Part shown: positions 51,581 through 63,480 of the stretch, piece by piece
Layout of the letters: the number at the start of each line of letters is the position of its first letter
Numbering within the stretch: the first letter of the stretch is position 1
Position numbers and translations under genes: made by a program
DNA from: Nematostella vectensis
Taxonomy: Eukaryota; Cnidaria; Anthozoa; Actiniaria; Edwardsiidae
NCBI RefSeq assembly: GCF_932526225.1
Contig: NC_064046.1
Coordinates: 9,637,719 to 9,701,718 of the forward strand
DNA: 64,000 nucleotides
Direction: 5' to 3'
The notes under the pieces: model-generated
The model's input: the letters and a program-made list of their open reading frames with translations, nothing else
Databases searched by the model: none
Told to the model about the DNA's origin: nothing

Positions 51581-51809
51581 TGGCGGCTGTTTTGAATTTT
51601 GAATCTGACAGCAGCGCTGATGAAGGCTGTGAATCCCGTCAGGATATCGGGGAAAAAATGAAACAGTGTCTGGAATCACTTTCTTTTTCACCTGACCAAT
51701 AAAAAAGGAAGAAACAATTTATTGATATAGCTGTGGATCGACTAATTGACTTATGGAAGTTTAGCGAAAACAAAACAGGATCAATACATACTTCGGTTGA
51801 GTCTTTTAT
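51581..51809 (+). other. possible coding fragment interrupted by a piggyBac-type MITE
   Basis: From ATG at 51581 the frame reads MAAVLNFESDSSADEGCESR and on to a TAA near 51700, after which coding-like sequence (QFIDIAVDRLIDLWKFSENK) continues in the same frame up to the MITE at 51810. It resembles an acidic N-terminal exon of a transposase-type or nuclear protein, but I cannot name a family. Confidence 0.3.
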
Positions 51810-51813
51810 TTAA

Positions 51814-52573
51814 CCCTATTCAGACAGGGGGGAGGGGCGGGGGGGTGGGGGTTGAGGCCCCCAGCACCTTTGATCTGTAATAATTTTTGAACTAGCATTG
51901 AAATTTGATGACTTTTCCTAAAATTTATTCACATCATTATTTAAGGGGGGGGGGGGGGTAGTTTTTTTTGTCAATTTTTGGAAAAGATATTTAAATTGTT
52001 ACTTCCAGTTGCCCATTTGCAAACTTGTGCTATATTACTATTAAGGTACCATGCCAATAAATGACGTAACAGGTGTTATATATTGTTGTCATAGAAACAG
52101 TGTCACTAATAATATATGTCTACTGCAAGATAATAAGATTATCGAAAAAAGACAACAGATACACATTTAAAAAAACAGAAATATTGCCCGTTTCTGCTCT
52201 AGGAAGTGACGTCATCGTGACGTCACAAAGACAATTTTTTTAAGAATATCGGTCGCTTTATTAATACGAACTGATTATGATAACTTATTTTGGATTTTGG
52301 ATGTTGTATGCAAAGGTTTCGAAAGATAGGCTATTTATAACCATATATCCTTAAATTACGTCATAATGACGTCATATTGTGTTGATATGGCAACACGATA
52401 TATCATTTTGTTCCTCTTTGTCAGATAATGATTCTTTAAAAATTTGGTCATATTAGCTTCAATGGTTCAAAAGTTACGGATTGGGGGCCGAAATAGCCTA
52501 CAACCCCCCCCCCCCCCCCCCCCCCCTCACCCCCCGGTCAGAGGAAGCCCCAAAAAGCCAAGTCTGAATAGGG
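51814..52573. mobile_element. 760-bp piggyBac-type MITE
   Basis: Terminal repeats CCCTATTCAGAC and GTCTGAATAGGG, flanked by TTAA on both sides (51810-51813, 52574-52577), the piggyBac target. G- and C-runs lie near both ends (about 51829-51850, 51945-51957 and 52505-52526). The interior has no ORF. A truncated inverted relative lies at about 34588-34930. Confidence 0.85.
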
Positions 52574-52577
52574 TTAA

Positions 52578-53782
52578 CTTCGTATAGGAGTACTGGAATC
52601 AAGTCAAATTGTGTCCTGAATTTCATACTGCGCTTTGCTGTTTTCCGAAGTTGCCAGGGAAGTTTGCTGGAATAATTCAGTCGGTAGTGGCGTTATACGC
52701 TCAAATTTGGAAATGGGAGTGATAATAACGGCCGTTCATTGTGAGATTCCATGTAATTCCATGCCTCATTTCACCAATCTGTCGGCCATATAAGATTCGG
52801 TAAATACTCTAGTGTCGGTCTACCTGTGGAAATGGTGAGCCTGGGGACGAGGTAAGGTTTGCACTTTTAGCAAACGGGAGACTTTTTGTCTGAGCATGCG
52901 CATCACATCCCATGTCTTGGACAGAGAAGTGAGATTCACTAACGATGTTTACAGATAAGTTGAACTTTTGGACCTCAATTATCTGCTTTACGCACGCAGA
53001 AAGGCCTTTTTTTCAGAGGATTATTTGAAAATCGTGCGCAAAATATGTAGAAGTGCGGTCAACAGAAATTATGAAAAAAATGACTACTGGACATCACTTG
53101 AAACAAGTTATCGAAGGGCAAAATCAATCTTAATTAAGAATGACCAAGCTGCCCCCACCTTAAAAATGAGTTTAAATTGGCTATAGATTGTGACAAAAGG
53201 TATTCTTTAATTAAGAAACATCGGGACAAACGTTCTGTCTGAATTTTTTGCATTACTTTTTTGCTCGGCCTTTTTAGGGCCTTGTTGTGCCTATCTTGTT
53301 ATTGTTATTGTTATATGTTATTTACCAGGTGGGAGGTCCGCATCGTGACCGAGGTCTTGAAAAATACTGACCGAGGCCAATTATTTTTTTCCTCAATAGA
53401 ATTTCCAACGTTGTTTTCCTTACGGGCTTACGGTTGCACGAGGCGAGGTTTCGCTTCTGACTTTCGTCGATGTTCGTGAAGATTTTGTTCGCTCATGATC
53501 ATTCAATAAACTGCATTTTGTATTTCCACACAACGCTTTAAATTCTCCAGAAATACTTACTATCTCCAGCTTTGGAGGTGAGCGGGCCGGTATCACGGGG
53601 TCCGGATCGTAGGATACCGGACCTCACCAGAGCCAATCAGAGCGCGCGATTTGATGAATACCGGACCCCGAAAAAAATAAATAGGTATAACAGCTAAAGA
53701 ATTCAAATCAAGATAGCGTAACCTTAAAATTTCCTTCAACAAGGACACGAAAAATGACACTGAATTAATGATTAAAAAATTT
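52578..53782. other. intergenic DNA, no gene recognised
   Basis: Short ORFs at 52968-53186 and 53261-53479 have no motif I can name. Around 53590-53675 a CCGGTAT/ATACCGG-rich stretch contains short inverted repeats (GGTCCGG..CCGGACC), probably a small MITE. Confidence 0.5.
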
Positions 53783-53868
53783 AAATTTATTTTATTTTAT
53801 TTTATTTCATTTTGTTTTGTTTTATTTTATTTTATTTTATTTTATTCTTTTTTATTTTATAAATTTAA
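53783..53868. repeat. (TTTTA)n microsatellite
   Basis: Imperfect TTTTA/TTTAT pentamer run. Confidence 0.85.
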
Positions 53869-53944
53869 GCTGGTTATGCAGGTAGATTACTAGAGTGATT
53901 TTCTTCGTATGAAGAGACGATTTGCCGCTTTATCTATTCCAAAT

Positions 53945-54270
53945 TATATTCTATTCTGTTCCGTTCTGTTCCGTTCTGTTCCGTTCTGTTCCGTTCTGTT
54001 CCGTTCTGTTCCGTTCTGTTCCTTTCTGTTCCGTTGTGTTCCGTTGTGTTCCGTTGTGTTCCGTTGTGTTCCGTTCTGTTCCGTTCCGTTCCGTTATGTT
54101 CTGTTCTGTTCCGTTGTGTTTCGTTGTGTTCCGTTGTGTTCCGTTGTGTTCCATTCTGTTCTATTCTGTTCTATTCTGTTCTATTCTGTTCTCTTCTCTT
54201 CTGTTCTCTTCTCTTCTCTTCTGTTCCGTTCCGTTCCGCTCCGTTCTGTTTTGTTTTGTTTTGTTTTATT
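53945..54270. repeat. (TTCYG)n pentamer/decamer microsatellite
   Basis: More than 300 bases of TTCCG/TTCTG/TTGTG pentamers, evolving in blocks (TTCCGTTCTG, TTCCGTTGTG, TTCTATTCTG). It opens reading frames on both strands by chance, because the pentamer lacks stops in several frames. Confidence 0.95.
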
Positions 54271-54800
54271 TATTTTATCTTTGCAGGGTGGCCCATTCAG
54301 CCAACGCTGATATCCAGAGGGGCCCTGCTTTAACAACACATACAACTTTTACAAACACAAACAAAGTACTGAAAAAACTTGTTAAAAATTTGTTAACTGA
54401 TGTCTATATAAAAAAATATTAATTTTCTAATGTAATTTCAGTTTCAGACGTTTTTTTTTAAACAGCCAGTGAAGTAGATGATTTTGAATCGTTCGTCAGG
54501 ATGTTATAAATCAGAGAGTCAGTATAGCGGAAAGTTTTTATGCCAAAAGTAAGCCGAAGTTTAGGTGAGCGCATTATCAGTTTTAAACTTCGCACAGAAG
54601 TCAATATTTATGTCAATATTTATGCGGTTAGTAGATTTTTTTTACCAAAGACGACTCAATGTATGGAGAGTGCACACAATTAAAAATTGTAGTTGTATTG
54701 ACACGCAATAATGTAGTAGCACTAGTGCTACTTTTTTGCACTTATTTGAGACTGTCGCAAAATTGAGCGTAAGCTTTTTGACGATATTGCCAAAATCAGT

Positions 54801-54803
54801 TCA

Positions 54804-54880
<77 letters not shown>
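54801..54880. repeat. (TA)n microsatellite
   Basis: About 80 bases of TATA with two TGTA interruptions, directly abutting the palindrome at 54881. Confidence 0.95.
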
Positions 54881-54885
<5 letters not shown>

Positions 54886-54963
54886 TTGGTTTGAGAAAAA
54901 TACAAACTACATAGGTTTCCCTATGAAACCTATGTAGTTTGTATTTTTCTCAAACCAACACTA
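54881..54963. repeat. perfect palindrome, 38-bp arms with 7-base loop
   Basis: Arm 54881-54918 and its exact reverse complement 54926-54963 are separated by CCCTATG. It is flanked by (TA)n on the left and, 60 bases further, on the right. The perfect match suggests a recent origin. Confidence 0.95.
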
Positions 54964-55016
54964 TACACCGCTCTACTTTCGAGTATTAAGCACTTTCTAT
55001 GAAAGCCTTCAACCAT

Positions 55017-55022
<6 letters not shown>

Positions 55023-55069
<47 letters not shown>
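55023..55069. repeat. (TA)n microsatellite
   Basis: About 47 bases of uninterrupted TA dinucleotides. Confidence 0.95.
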
Positions 55070-55072
<3 letters not shown>

Positions 55073-55149
55073 AAGACACGTAACTAAATCACTTCGTATT
55101 CAACCTCTTTTCTTGAAAGCGTGCTACAACTCACGTGGTATATAGTGAC

Positions 55150-55206
55150 CGCGTGATCGCGTTGCGTTACACACGTTACATACATTACATCTCCCTTTTC
55201 ACAGAT
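55150..55206 (-). other. Ty3/gypsy polypurine tract and LTR edge candidate
   Basis: Read on the minus strand, GTGAAAAGGGAGA is followed by TGTAATGTATGTAACGTGTG. This is a polypurine tract directly followed by a TG-starting LTR, downstream of the gypsy pol on that strand. The far LTR end is not identified; it may run into the (TA)n and palindrome region. Confidence 0.5.
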
Positions 55207-55349
55207 TTAGAATAAATGAATGAATCAAATAAATGTCCAAGTCCGAAAAATCTTAATAAAAATTAACGAGTCATTGTCCTATTGTTAATATGAAAATGAA
55301 ATTGTCACTTAAAGCGGCCTGGTGGTTTCACCACTCTCCCTGGGCGAGT

Positions 55350-56786
55350 TGTCGTTACACGCGGAGTACTTTCTGGCATCTCTGCTGGAGCAGCAGCTCG
55401 ATAACTGCGGGCTTTGCTTTAGAAACAGATGGCGGTTTTTGAGCAGTCGTGGTTTCCTTTTCAGGTACATGTTTGATTGTAACAGGTGCAGATGACGGCA
55501 TGACCAATTCTTCGCGTGGCACCATTACTTCAGATGTGCGACGCAGGTGTCTTCTGTTAAGTCGAAATACTTGACCGCATTCCGTGCGCATTTGGTAGAA
55601 GTGGATGTCAACCTTTTCTTCTATCTTCGCTTTGGTCCACTCTTTTCTCTTTCCTACTTTAATTGTGGGCTGTAGCCAGGGCGAAGCTCGGTCAACTTCT
55701 TCGCACCTTTGTTGTAGTGAATATTTGCTTGGCTTTTTGGTACTTTATTTTCTCTTCTACATCATCCGGAACTCTCGGTTTTAGGAGCTTTTTTGACCTC
55801 GGCAGCAACGTCTTCGTTCGTCTACTGAACAATTGCTGTGCTGGCGACGTGTTAAGTATCTCCGTAGGAGTGTTTCTCCAATCTAGTAATGCCAAGTATG
55901 GGTCACTACCCGACTTTTTGGCTCTACTCATCAGACGCTTTGCTGTCTTCACAGCATTCTCTATCTTGCCGTTTGACTGCGGATAGTTCAGGGAGCTCGT
56001 AACTTGCTCGAAATCGTATGCTTTGGCAAAGTCGTCGAATTCCCTGGACGCAAATGGTTGATTATCCGACATGAATCTATCCAGTATGTATAGCAAAATG
56101 CGCCTTCAACTTCCTTATGATCTCTGGAGCTCCCTTTGACTGTATCCTGTCAATCTCAAAGAAGCTAGAGAAGTAATCTACAGTAATTAGATAGTCCTTT
56201 CCGTCGTACTCAAATAGATCTACAGCTATTTTCTCCCATGGTCGTTAAGGAATTTCATGACAGATCAAAGGCTCCTTGTCCTGAGTAGCTGGATTGCTGT
56301 TGCATGTTTCGCACTTTAAGACGAATTCTTCGACTTCCTTGTTCATGTTGGGCCAATAGAAAGTCTCTCGCGCCCTCCGAAGGCAACCTTGTGCTCCGAT
56401 ATGGCTAGTATGCATCTTGGCCAACATTCAAGATCTCATACTTGTCGGAAAAACAAGCCTTTCTCCATGCATGGTAAGCTCGTCTCTGAAGGGAAAGTAG
56501 TTTTTGAGAGGGACTGGGACTCTTCCTTCGTTGTCGGCCATCCATTTCTTATGACGGACTTGAGCTCTCTCAGAATCTTATCAGACTCTGTTGCTGTTTG
56601 GATAGCATTCTGTGTTTCTTCTGTAACGGGAAGGTACTGTATCATATCGATACTCTTGACATCCCTCTCCGTCTCTCCTCTGTCTATTCATATCACATCT
56701 TTTTCGTTACTGGTAGTATTTTCCTGCACACGGCCGTCAAATGCGCGGCTCCATGTGTCAGCCAGGACCATATCTGACTCTCTCTT
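55350..56786 (-). pseudogene. Ty3/gypsy pol, RNase H end and integrase (5' part displaced by hAT)
   Basis: Minus-strand segments in order. ESDMVLADTWSRAF (about 56730-56785) is the end of RNase H. Then comes the integrase zinc domain (HIGAQGCLRRARETFYWPN, FVLKCETCNS; 56300-56427) and the catalytic core with VDLFEYDGKDYLITVDYF (about 56160-56230), FMSDNQPFA (56070) and YPQSNGKIENAV (about 55970), giving D-D-E. A C-terminal RLNRRHLRRT-like tail follows near 55530. Several frameshifts and stops. The remaining RT/RNase H lies beyond the hAT insertion at 59986-60950. Confidence 0.85.
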
Positions 56787-57342
56787 CAGAGGTGGATCCA
56801 GGTTTTTGAGTGAGTAGTTTCCACCGAAACACCAACAATAGGGGTGTTTGGGGGCGTGCTCCCCCAAAAATTTTTGAAATTTCAAGCTCTATAAATGCCA
56901 TTTTCTGCATTTTCAGAAAAGTTAATTACCCCAAAAAGAACAAAAAAACATGCTATCATAAAGGCAAAAAAAGTTTTATTTTGTTGGTAGGTGGTACATG
57001 GAACACCTTGCTCTACAAAAAAAATATCTGGTATCCAAACCAGTGCCACTGGTCTATGTCCAATATAGCTGCCTACTAACTGTCTTTGAGCAGGAGAAGG
57101 AAAAATGGTACTTATAGATGGCAAGCCTGTGGTTGGTCCTTGGTCCAGGAGTTTTCAAGATAATGAGAAAAAAAATCCAATATTAATATCATATGTCATA
57201 TACAAAAGATATGTACAAATTAGAGGCAATATAATTTGAAAAAAAAATCCCCTTTTTCATCCTTGGGGACTGCAGCCACTGGAGCTCTGGGGAAAATACA
57301 ACATTAATATCAAGTTATAAAAAATTAGAAGTACTAAATGAT

Positions 57343-57444
<102 letters not shown>

Positions 57445-57712
57445 GAAAAATACTCCCCTTTTTATCCTTTGAAACTGCAGCTTCTGGAGCCCAGGGAAAT
57501 GTTTGTAAACCATTTGAGCTTAACATGAAATCCCAGTGTCAATAGAAAAATTGAAATCATCACTAAATAAAAAAAAAACATCTAGAAATGACTTTTTAAG
57601 AAAGTTATACAGGCACCAGTTTGAGTTTCTGTAGCTGTTCTCCATCAGTTTAAGGGTAAGACCCAGATGGAACATAACTCACAAGCCCTCTAGAAACAGA
57701 TGGTGCAAAAAT

Positions 57713-59378
57713 TTAAGCTAATATGTTTGCCATTCTCATAGGGTGCAATTGAGCAAATAAATCTATTATTCTGTCCAGGTCTAAATCCATGTCTTTGTGG
57801 GTATACATTAGTGCCAGCCCATTCAATCTGTCCTCAGTCATTGTGCTTCTCAAATTGGTTTTAAGATTTCGAAGGGATGAAATGGATCTCTCACAAGAAG
57901 CAGATGAAATTGGAAGTGTGATCAGGATCTTTAACATGAAATAAATATTGACATATGCATCTTTGTCAATATCCTCCAGTGTAGCCTTAAGAGTGTCTGG
58001 AATCACTTCTCCTCTGTTATCCCTCCCCTTCCATAATCTCTCCCATAATAAAAGCTCTGCCTGTAAACCTATATAATTTGGCATGTCCTGTCAGTAATAG
58101 TTACAAAATTCTAAAAAATTAGGCTTCCATTCATCAGTAGCAATCAAAACAGAGGGTATGATCGAAATACCTTTTTTTTTTTTTGCAAAAGTTCTATGAT
58201 CAGAGTTGTCAAAAAATTAAAAAAGCTTTCGCACAACATCCATCATGTTTCTGACATTTGGTATTTGGCAGGTATTGGCAATACACAAATTCAGCTGGTG
58301 ATTCATGCAATGGACAAAAATTGCCTTCTCATGTTCTGCTCTGATTAACGAGGAGGCTCCATTAAGTCGTCCAGCCATATTGCCAGCGCCATCATAACAT
58401 TGGCCACGACAGTCTTCCATCATCAATCCTAAGTCTACTACAGCTGCAGTTATAAGGTCTTTGATGGCCTCTCCTGTTGTTCCCTCCTTACAAATATAAA
58501 ATCCAATCAAAATCTAATCAAAACAGAAAGATTTTCTTTGTTTGCTATATCAGCCGCTTCATCTGCCATTACAGAAAAATATTTACTATCTCTCATTTCC
58601 TGAGATAAATTATTTAAAATATGAGCACCAACAGTTGATATCATTTGATTCTGGATGGTCTTTAAAATGTATGTCGCATTTCTTGGTGCATTTTCTAGGT
58701 GCTGCTCCAGTATTTGGCCACCACTATCTACCCGGAATTCAAGCAGTGCCTGGAAATTACCAGCTAGGGCAGCATTAGTGGGGTCACTATCCCTCAAGCC
58801 CCTGAGTGGGATATTGTTTTTCCCACAGAAAATAATTGTTTTAAAAAGGGACCTAAGGATCTCACGGTTTCTAGCAATTTGCTGTTGAACGATGTTATTT
58901 AACTGCAGATTTATCGGGACAGCTTCTGTTCGCATCATTTAGCTTCTGTTCGCATCATTTTCTTAAATTCTTCTATAGCAATCATAGAAAATTTGTGAAT
59001 TTCACAATTTCTTTGCGCGTGTTTTGTAAAGCGCGAAGCGACCGAAGTCCAATTTGTAAGAGGAGACTTCAATAATTTGTCTAACTTATTAGCGTTTCGC
59101 CCACACTGAACTCCGAAACAAACACAAGCTAAGCAAAACACTCCATTGTAATATTTAGAGTAGGCTAGCCATGGATATTTCTTTAGCCAGTTTAAAACAA
59201 ACTTGCGAGATTTTCCATTCTCTATTGACACAGGGAAATCGAAAAGCTCACCTGGTTTCCATACATTTTCGATGAATTTCAACTTGTCCTGAGGCGAATA
59301 GCTGGCGATCTTGTCGAAGACTAGGCCAATGTCGTAGGGAGAACAATCCTTCTTCCGACAGACAGGAGCACGAGCCAT
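57713..59378 (-). pseudogene. hAT transposase (TTF-type zinc finger, DUF4371-like, C-terminal dimerisation), frame broken
   Basis: Four minus-strand pieces in order. 59378-58935 holds the start MARAPVCRKKDC and a zinc-finger zone (GVFCLACVCFG, TKHAQRNCEIH). 58938-58507 holds NREILRSLFKTIIFCGKNNI and VMADEAADIANKE (first catalytic Asp). 58510-58217 holds CRGQCYDGAGNMAGR (second Asp) and FVHCMNHQLNL. 58084-57713 holds PISSASCERSISSLRNLKT (catalytic Glu) in the dimerisation domain. A 20-bp tandem duplication (AGCTTCTGTTCGCATCATTT twice, 58921-58960) shifts the frame between the first two; other breaks lie near 58508 and 58100-58215. Inactive as written. Confidence 0.85.
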
Positions 59379-59985
59379 AAAGAGTAAAAACTAGCGCAAT
59401 TTGTTAACTATTCCTTCGTAAACTCCGATGCAAGTACCGAGACTCTAGTGAGGGCAAACGAAAGACCCTTAGGGGAGGTACAGACCCTTTATACTTTTGT
59501 CGATAGTTTCCGCGGTGGTTTCCAAGTGAGTTAGCCAATCAAAAATGGTTTTGAGTGAGTTCCAACACAATGAAAAAATTTCCAGCCAATCGCGCGAGGT
59601 TTTGAGTGTGTTCCAGTGCTAACTATAATAATACCTCACCCCCCCCCCAACTTGCTTGCAAATTGGTGACAATATTTTCTGATCTTATCCGACGTATTTC
59701 CGAAGGTTCCCGAAAAGTGATCGAAGCTCAAATCCAAAGCTCGTGATCCAGGGCGCTCCGTGAAGTCGCATAAGAATAATAACGACGATAAGGCATCTTT
59801 TTACGTTTTTAATTTAATTAAAAAGCAAAAATACAGGAGATTGAATGATTTCTACAGACAAGCCAATAGTTTCTAGGGATATCGGAGTATTTTTAAAAAA
59901 GCCATTTAAGTTCAAAATAACTTGGTCTGAAAAACTTTGAGTGTGTTCCGGAACTCACGTAAACTACCCTGGATCCAACCCCTCT

Positions 59986-60950
59986 TGTAGCTAACTACTA
60001 GGTCAAACTTCTGAAGCCTGAGTAACATTCGTTGCAGTTGCTTTGGAGCGCTGATCAGACATTTCTTGAAGATGATCTCGAGGGGCTTGTTGTCGGTCTC
60101 TATTTCACTTCTCTACCAAACAAGCATTGCTGGAATCGTTCTTCTCCAAACACAATTGCTAACATCTCTTTCCGATCTGGGCGTAGTTAGTTTCTATATG
60201 TGTCATCGCTCGAGAAGCATAGGCCACCGGTTGGCCATCTTGCATAAGGCAAGACCCAACGCTTCTCTGGGAAGCATCACACTGAAGCTCAACTGATTTC
60301 TTGGGATCGAGGTACTTCAGAGTGGGGGCTTCCGAAATGATTCTCTTCACTTCCGCTAAACTGCGACCTTGTACTCCGTCATCCCAGTGAAACTGGTTAT
60401 CCTCTTTCAGGAGGTCTATGATCGGAGCAGATACATTTGATAGATTGGGAGCGAATCGCTGGAGATAATTCACCATTCTCATTAGCCTCTTCACATCCTT
60501 CTTGTTCTTGGGCTCGGGCATTCCTTGGATTCCTTGGACTTTGGCGGGATCCGGCTTCAGACCTTTCTCCGAGATAAGGTGTCCCATAAACGACACTTCG
60601 GGTAGACGAAGCCTCCGCTTGTCTTTATTTAGCCTGAATCCTTTTGCGCGGCATTTCTCGAATAGAGCTATTAGCCTTACGTCGTCATTGAGGATCGCTT
60701 CTTCTTTACTCTCACCCACACCAAACACTAGGATATCGTCAAATATGGGCATCACGCCATCAAGGCCTTCCAGGGCCTTCCGTCTCTGGAACTCTTCTGG
60801 TGCCGGTGAAATCCCGAAAGGCATTCTGGTCCACCGGAAACGACCCCATGGCGTGACGGAGGTAGTGAGATAACTGCTATCCTCGTCGAGTTGCACATGC
60901 CAAAATCCGTTTCTAGCGTCCACTGCACTTAAAACTTTGGCGTTAGTTGA
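59986..60950 (-). pseudogene. Ty3/gypsy pol, reverse transcriptase and RNase H (5' truncated)
   Basis: An open minus-strand frame at 60159-60923 includes DARNGFWHVQLDEDSSYLTT, FRWTRMPFGISPAPEEFQRR and the catalytic IFDDILVFG. Then come GFRLNKDKRRLRLPEVSFMG and MVNYLQRFAPNLS, and the RNase H opening VELQCDASQRSVGSCLMQDG. RNase H continues, frame-broken, to the hAT junction. Upstream of about 60950 the coding sequence ends in satellite DNA, so the gag/protease end is lost. The LTRs are not both present. Confidence 0.88.
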
Positions 60951-60954
60951 GGAA

Positions 60955-61900
60955 GCAAATCACCATAAATATTCAAATGTCATGAACTAAATATCATATG
61001 ACAACCAAACTTGGTAAGTGTTATGAAGGTCTAAAAGGGGACGAACCAATATGGTCACGTAATTGTGACGTCATAAATGACGTCACAAACATGAAAATTA
61101 TGCTGACATCATTAAAATAACCAAAGATACATTTAATCAAAGAAACATCGTATGGCACCCTAACTCGGTAGGTGTCATGAATGTGTAACGAGTTTGTCAT
61201 GGGATGTGTGCTTTCATCGATGACGTCAACAGAGACAACACTTCTCAAAACGTGATAAAAACAAACACATCCTGGTTAAAGCAACATTGTATAACAACCA
61301 AACTTAATAGGTGCAATGTATGTGCTAAGGGCGGTGCCAAAATATGGTTACGTGATGTGTGTAGTCTTCGATGACGTCACTTTAAGCAAAAAATATGCTG
61401 ACGTCATCAAATGAAAAAAATATCATGAAAAGAACCACGCAGGACAACCAAACATCGTAAGTGTCATGTATGTTTCAAGTGCGGTGCGATGAGATGATCA
61501 CGTGACGTCATCGATGACTTCACTAAAAGTCACCTTGATGCCGTTAAAAACAAATAAATAACCATATCTCGTGAAAAAACATCGTACGACAATTCAACTT
61601 GTGTGGGTCTTACAGATATCAAGAGTGATGCCGTCAGAAACAAATAAATAACCATATCTCATGAAAAAACATCGTACGACAATTCAACTTGTGTTGGTCT
61701 TACAGATATCAAGAGTGAGGGAAAGAGCTTTAAAGAACTGGTCATTTAATCTGTGAAATCGTTGACGTCATAAAAAACAGAAATATCCACATCTAATGGC
61801 TGAAAGAAGCTTCATTTTCATCGATGACGTCATAAAATATCAATATCTAATGATAGAAACATCGTCTGACAACTTAAAAGATGTCATGTACTTTAAGGAG
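60955..61900. repeat. degenerate satellite of about 150-bp units, rich in TGACGTCA
   Basis: Units share AACATCGTATGACAACCAAACT, GGTAGGTGTCATG, and one or two TGACGTCA(T) palindromes followed by AAATATGCTGACGTCATC. At least six diverged units. Within it, about 89 bases are duplicated nearly exactly (61543-61630 and 61631-61719). Confidence 0.8.
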
Positions 61901-61927
61901 AAAGTCACGTGAATTGTTTACATATGA

Positions 61928-62055
61928 TAAGAAAACGTTGTCGTTTTGGGGGTCTGGTACCGAGGAATCTTAGTTTCTTTTCAGTTACTTTCTCCATCTG
62001 ATTACAAGTCATAAAGTTTACGAAGAACCAGCGAAACGACAACCTTGAATAACAA
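61928..62055 (+). repeat. dispersed repeat, partner of 13420-13560
   Basis: Same order of conserved strings as at 13420-13560 (AACGTTGTCGTTTT, GGTACCGAGGAATCTTAGTTT, GATTACAAGTCATAAAGTTTACG). Non-coding. Confidence 0.7.
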
Positions 62056-62878
62056 TGACAATGACAATAAAATGTTTTTGTCATTCCGCCATCTTCTCGG
62101 CCAAACCGGCTGCCTAAAATGTGTCGGTAAATATTCGCTTATATAAACATGGAATTCGTGGTTAAATACACGTTTGATGGTCAAATGAATATTGATTTTT
62201 AGTGGTGATGTTTACCGGAAACGAGATTTAAAGTGTCAGAGTCATGTGTCGGAACTGCAAATTAGAGTGTGATGGAAGGTCAACAGTTTGGTTGTTCTAA
62301 GCAAGGCTGTGCTATGTTTATGTTGTACTCCTTTCAGTAGCAATTAAAAGTTGTGTACTTGTTTTGGACTCTGTTTATGGGTTTACCACCGGGCCATAAC
62401 CCGACCAAAACCCTGCTTTAAGAGTTGCAAGTGATTTCTTCTCCTTTCCCTTTGTCCATTACTGCAATTTCTTGTGGTTTATTTCGGGGACTCCTCGGTA
62501 TCTTTTCGGGTCCCAGGATCGGTGGGGTACTTTTGGGGATCATTTCGGGTCCTGTACAGACGTGATATTTGGGAAAACCTGCCGTTTTTTGCTCTGTCCC
62601 TCAAGACAACATAACCGCAACGAGAGTATCCAGCCACTGCACAAGCTTCTTCGTCGAATATAGCTTGCAGAGCCAGAGAGCTTGGCAGTCAATATGTTTG
62701 CAGCTACCACAGGTATCCCAGTAATGATTCTACTTTACCCTTCGATCATTGAAGATTCCCGCGAATCCTTTGAACCTCCCAAACCCCGTTAGTCACTTCC
62801 AATTTTCAGGCGGTAGGATTTTTCTCCAGCCTCTGGGTGAAGGGATTATAAACGAAAGTAACTACAATAAATTCAAAT
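62056..62878. other. intergenic DNA, no gene seen
   Basis: Short ORFs lack motifs. TTTCGGG recurs at 62485-62550. At 62879 homology to the fibrinogen exon begins. Confidence 0.5.
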
Positions 62879-63174
62879 GGTATTTGTATTGCAGGGCCAG
62901 GGTGTATTTTTGAGCCTTGCTTCCAACAGCAAAGTTGCCATATTCGGCAAATGTGACATTGCCATCCCAGTCTTCAAGTATAACAAGCAGCTTTTTCGCA
63001 CCCGGACTGTTGGTCAGCCTGTGGATGTTGTCAAAACCCAACATGAAGTTGTCGTCTCCAGGAGTCCCGATGCCTACGCCGTACTCGTCAAACGTTCGAG
63101 TGAAGTCAAGAGTCTGAACTTCTTTGAAGAATAACAGTCCAAATCACAGGGGCTTGGTCAAACTTGCACCTTAC
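62879..63174 (-). pseudogene. inverted duplicate of PAN-fibrinogen exon 3, broken
   Basis: Reverse complement of 36616-36912 with scattered substitutions (GFDNIHRLTNSPG, LEDWDGNVTFAEY). A net 2-base loss near the codons after QRSS brings a TGA into frame. At 62879 the homology stops just before the donor, so the exon cannot splice as in the parent. Confidence 0.85.
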
Positions 63175-63273
63175 CTGTAACAGAGAGAGAGGGGGAGACA
63201 TCGTTAGGCAAACAGCAAAAAAACGCAGGGTAAACCGACGGAAAAGCACGCAGGCTAGAGTGCTACTACTCAC

Positions 63274-63392
63274 CAGAAAAGGTGTCTGGTTGTCTGGAGA
63301 AAGATAATAATTCCCATTTTTCGAACAAGGATCGCTGGCAAATATTTCCTCACACGAGAGCCCTGGAAGCTCGTATACACTCCCAAGAGGAA
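63274..63392 (-). pseudogene. inverted duplicate of PAN-fibrinogen exon 2
   Basis: 119 bp, the same length as 36392-36510, with acceptor and donor preserved. Homology also covers the intervening 99-base intron and about 90 bases of the upstream intron (to about 63480). It forms one inverted partial gene duplication with 62879-63174. Confidence 0.85.
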
Positions 63393-63480
63393 CTAGAAAT
63401 AAACCATACGTTAAAGAAAATAGAATCCAGAGTGTGAAAATTTCTACTTTAGCACTTCAGTCTACGGAACAGATACTCAT

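Noticed and set aside
53909-54422. Long Cys/Ser/Val/Phe-rich ORFs in several frames
   Set aside because: Produced by the stop-free (TTCYG)n microsatellite; repetitive translation in all frames.
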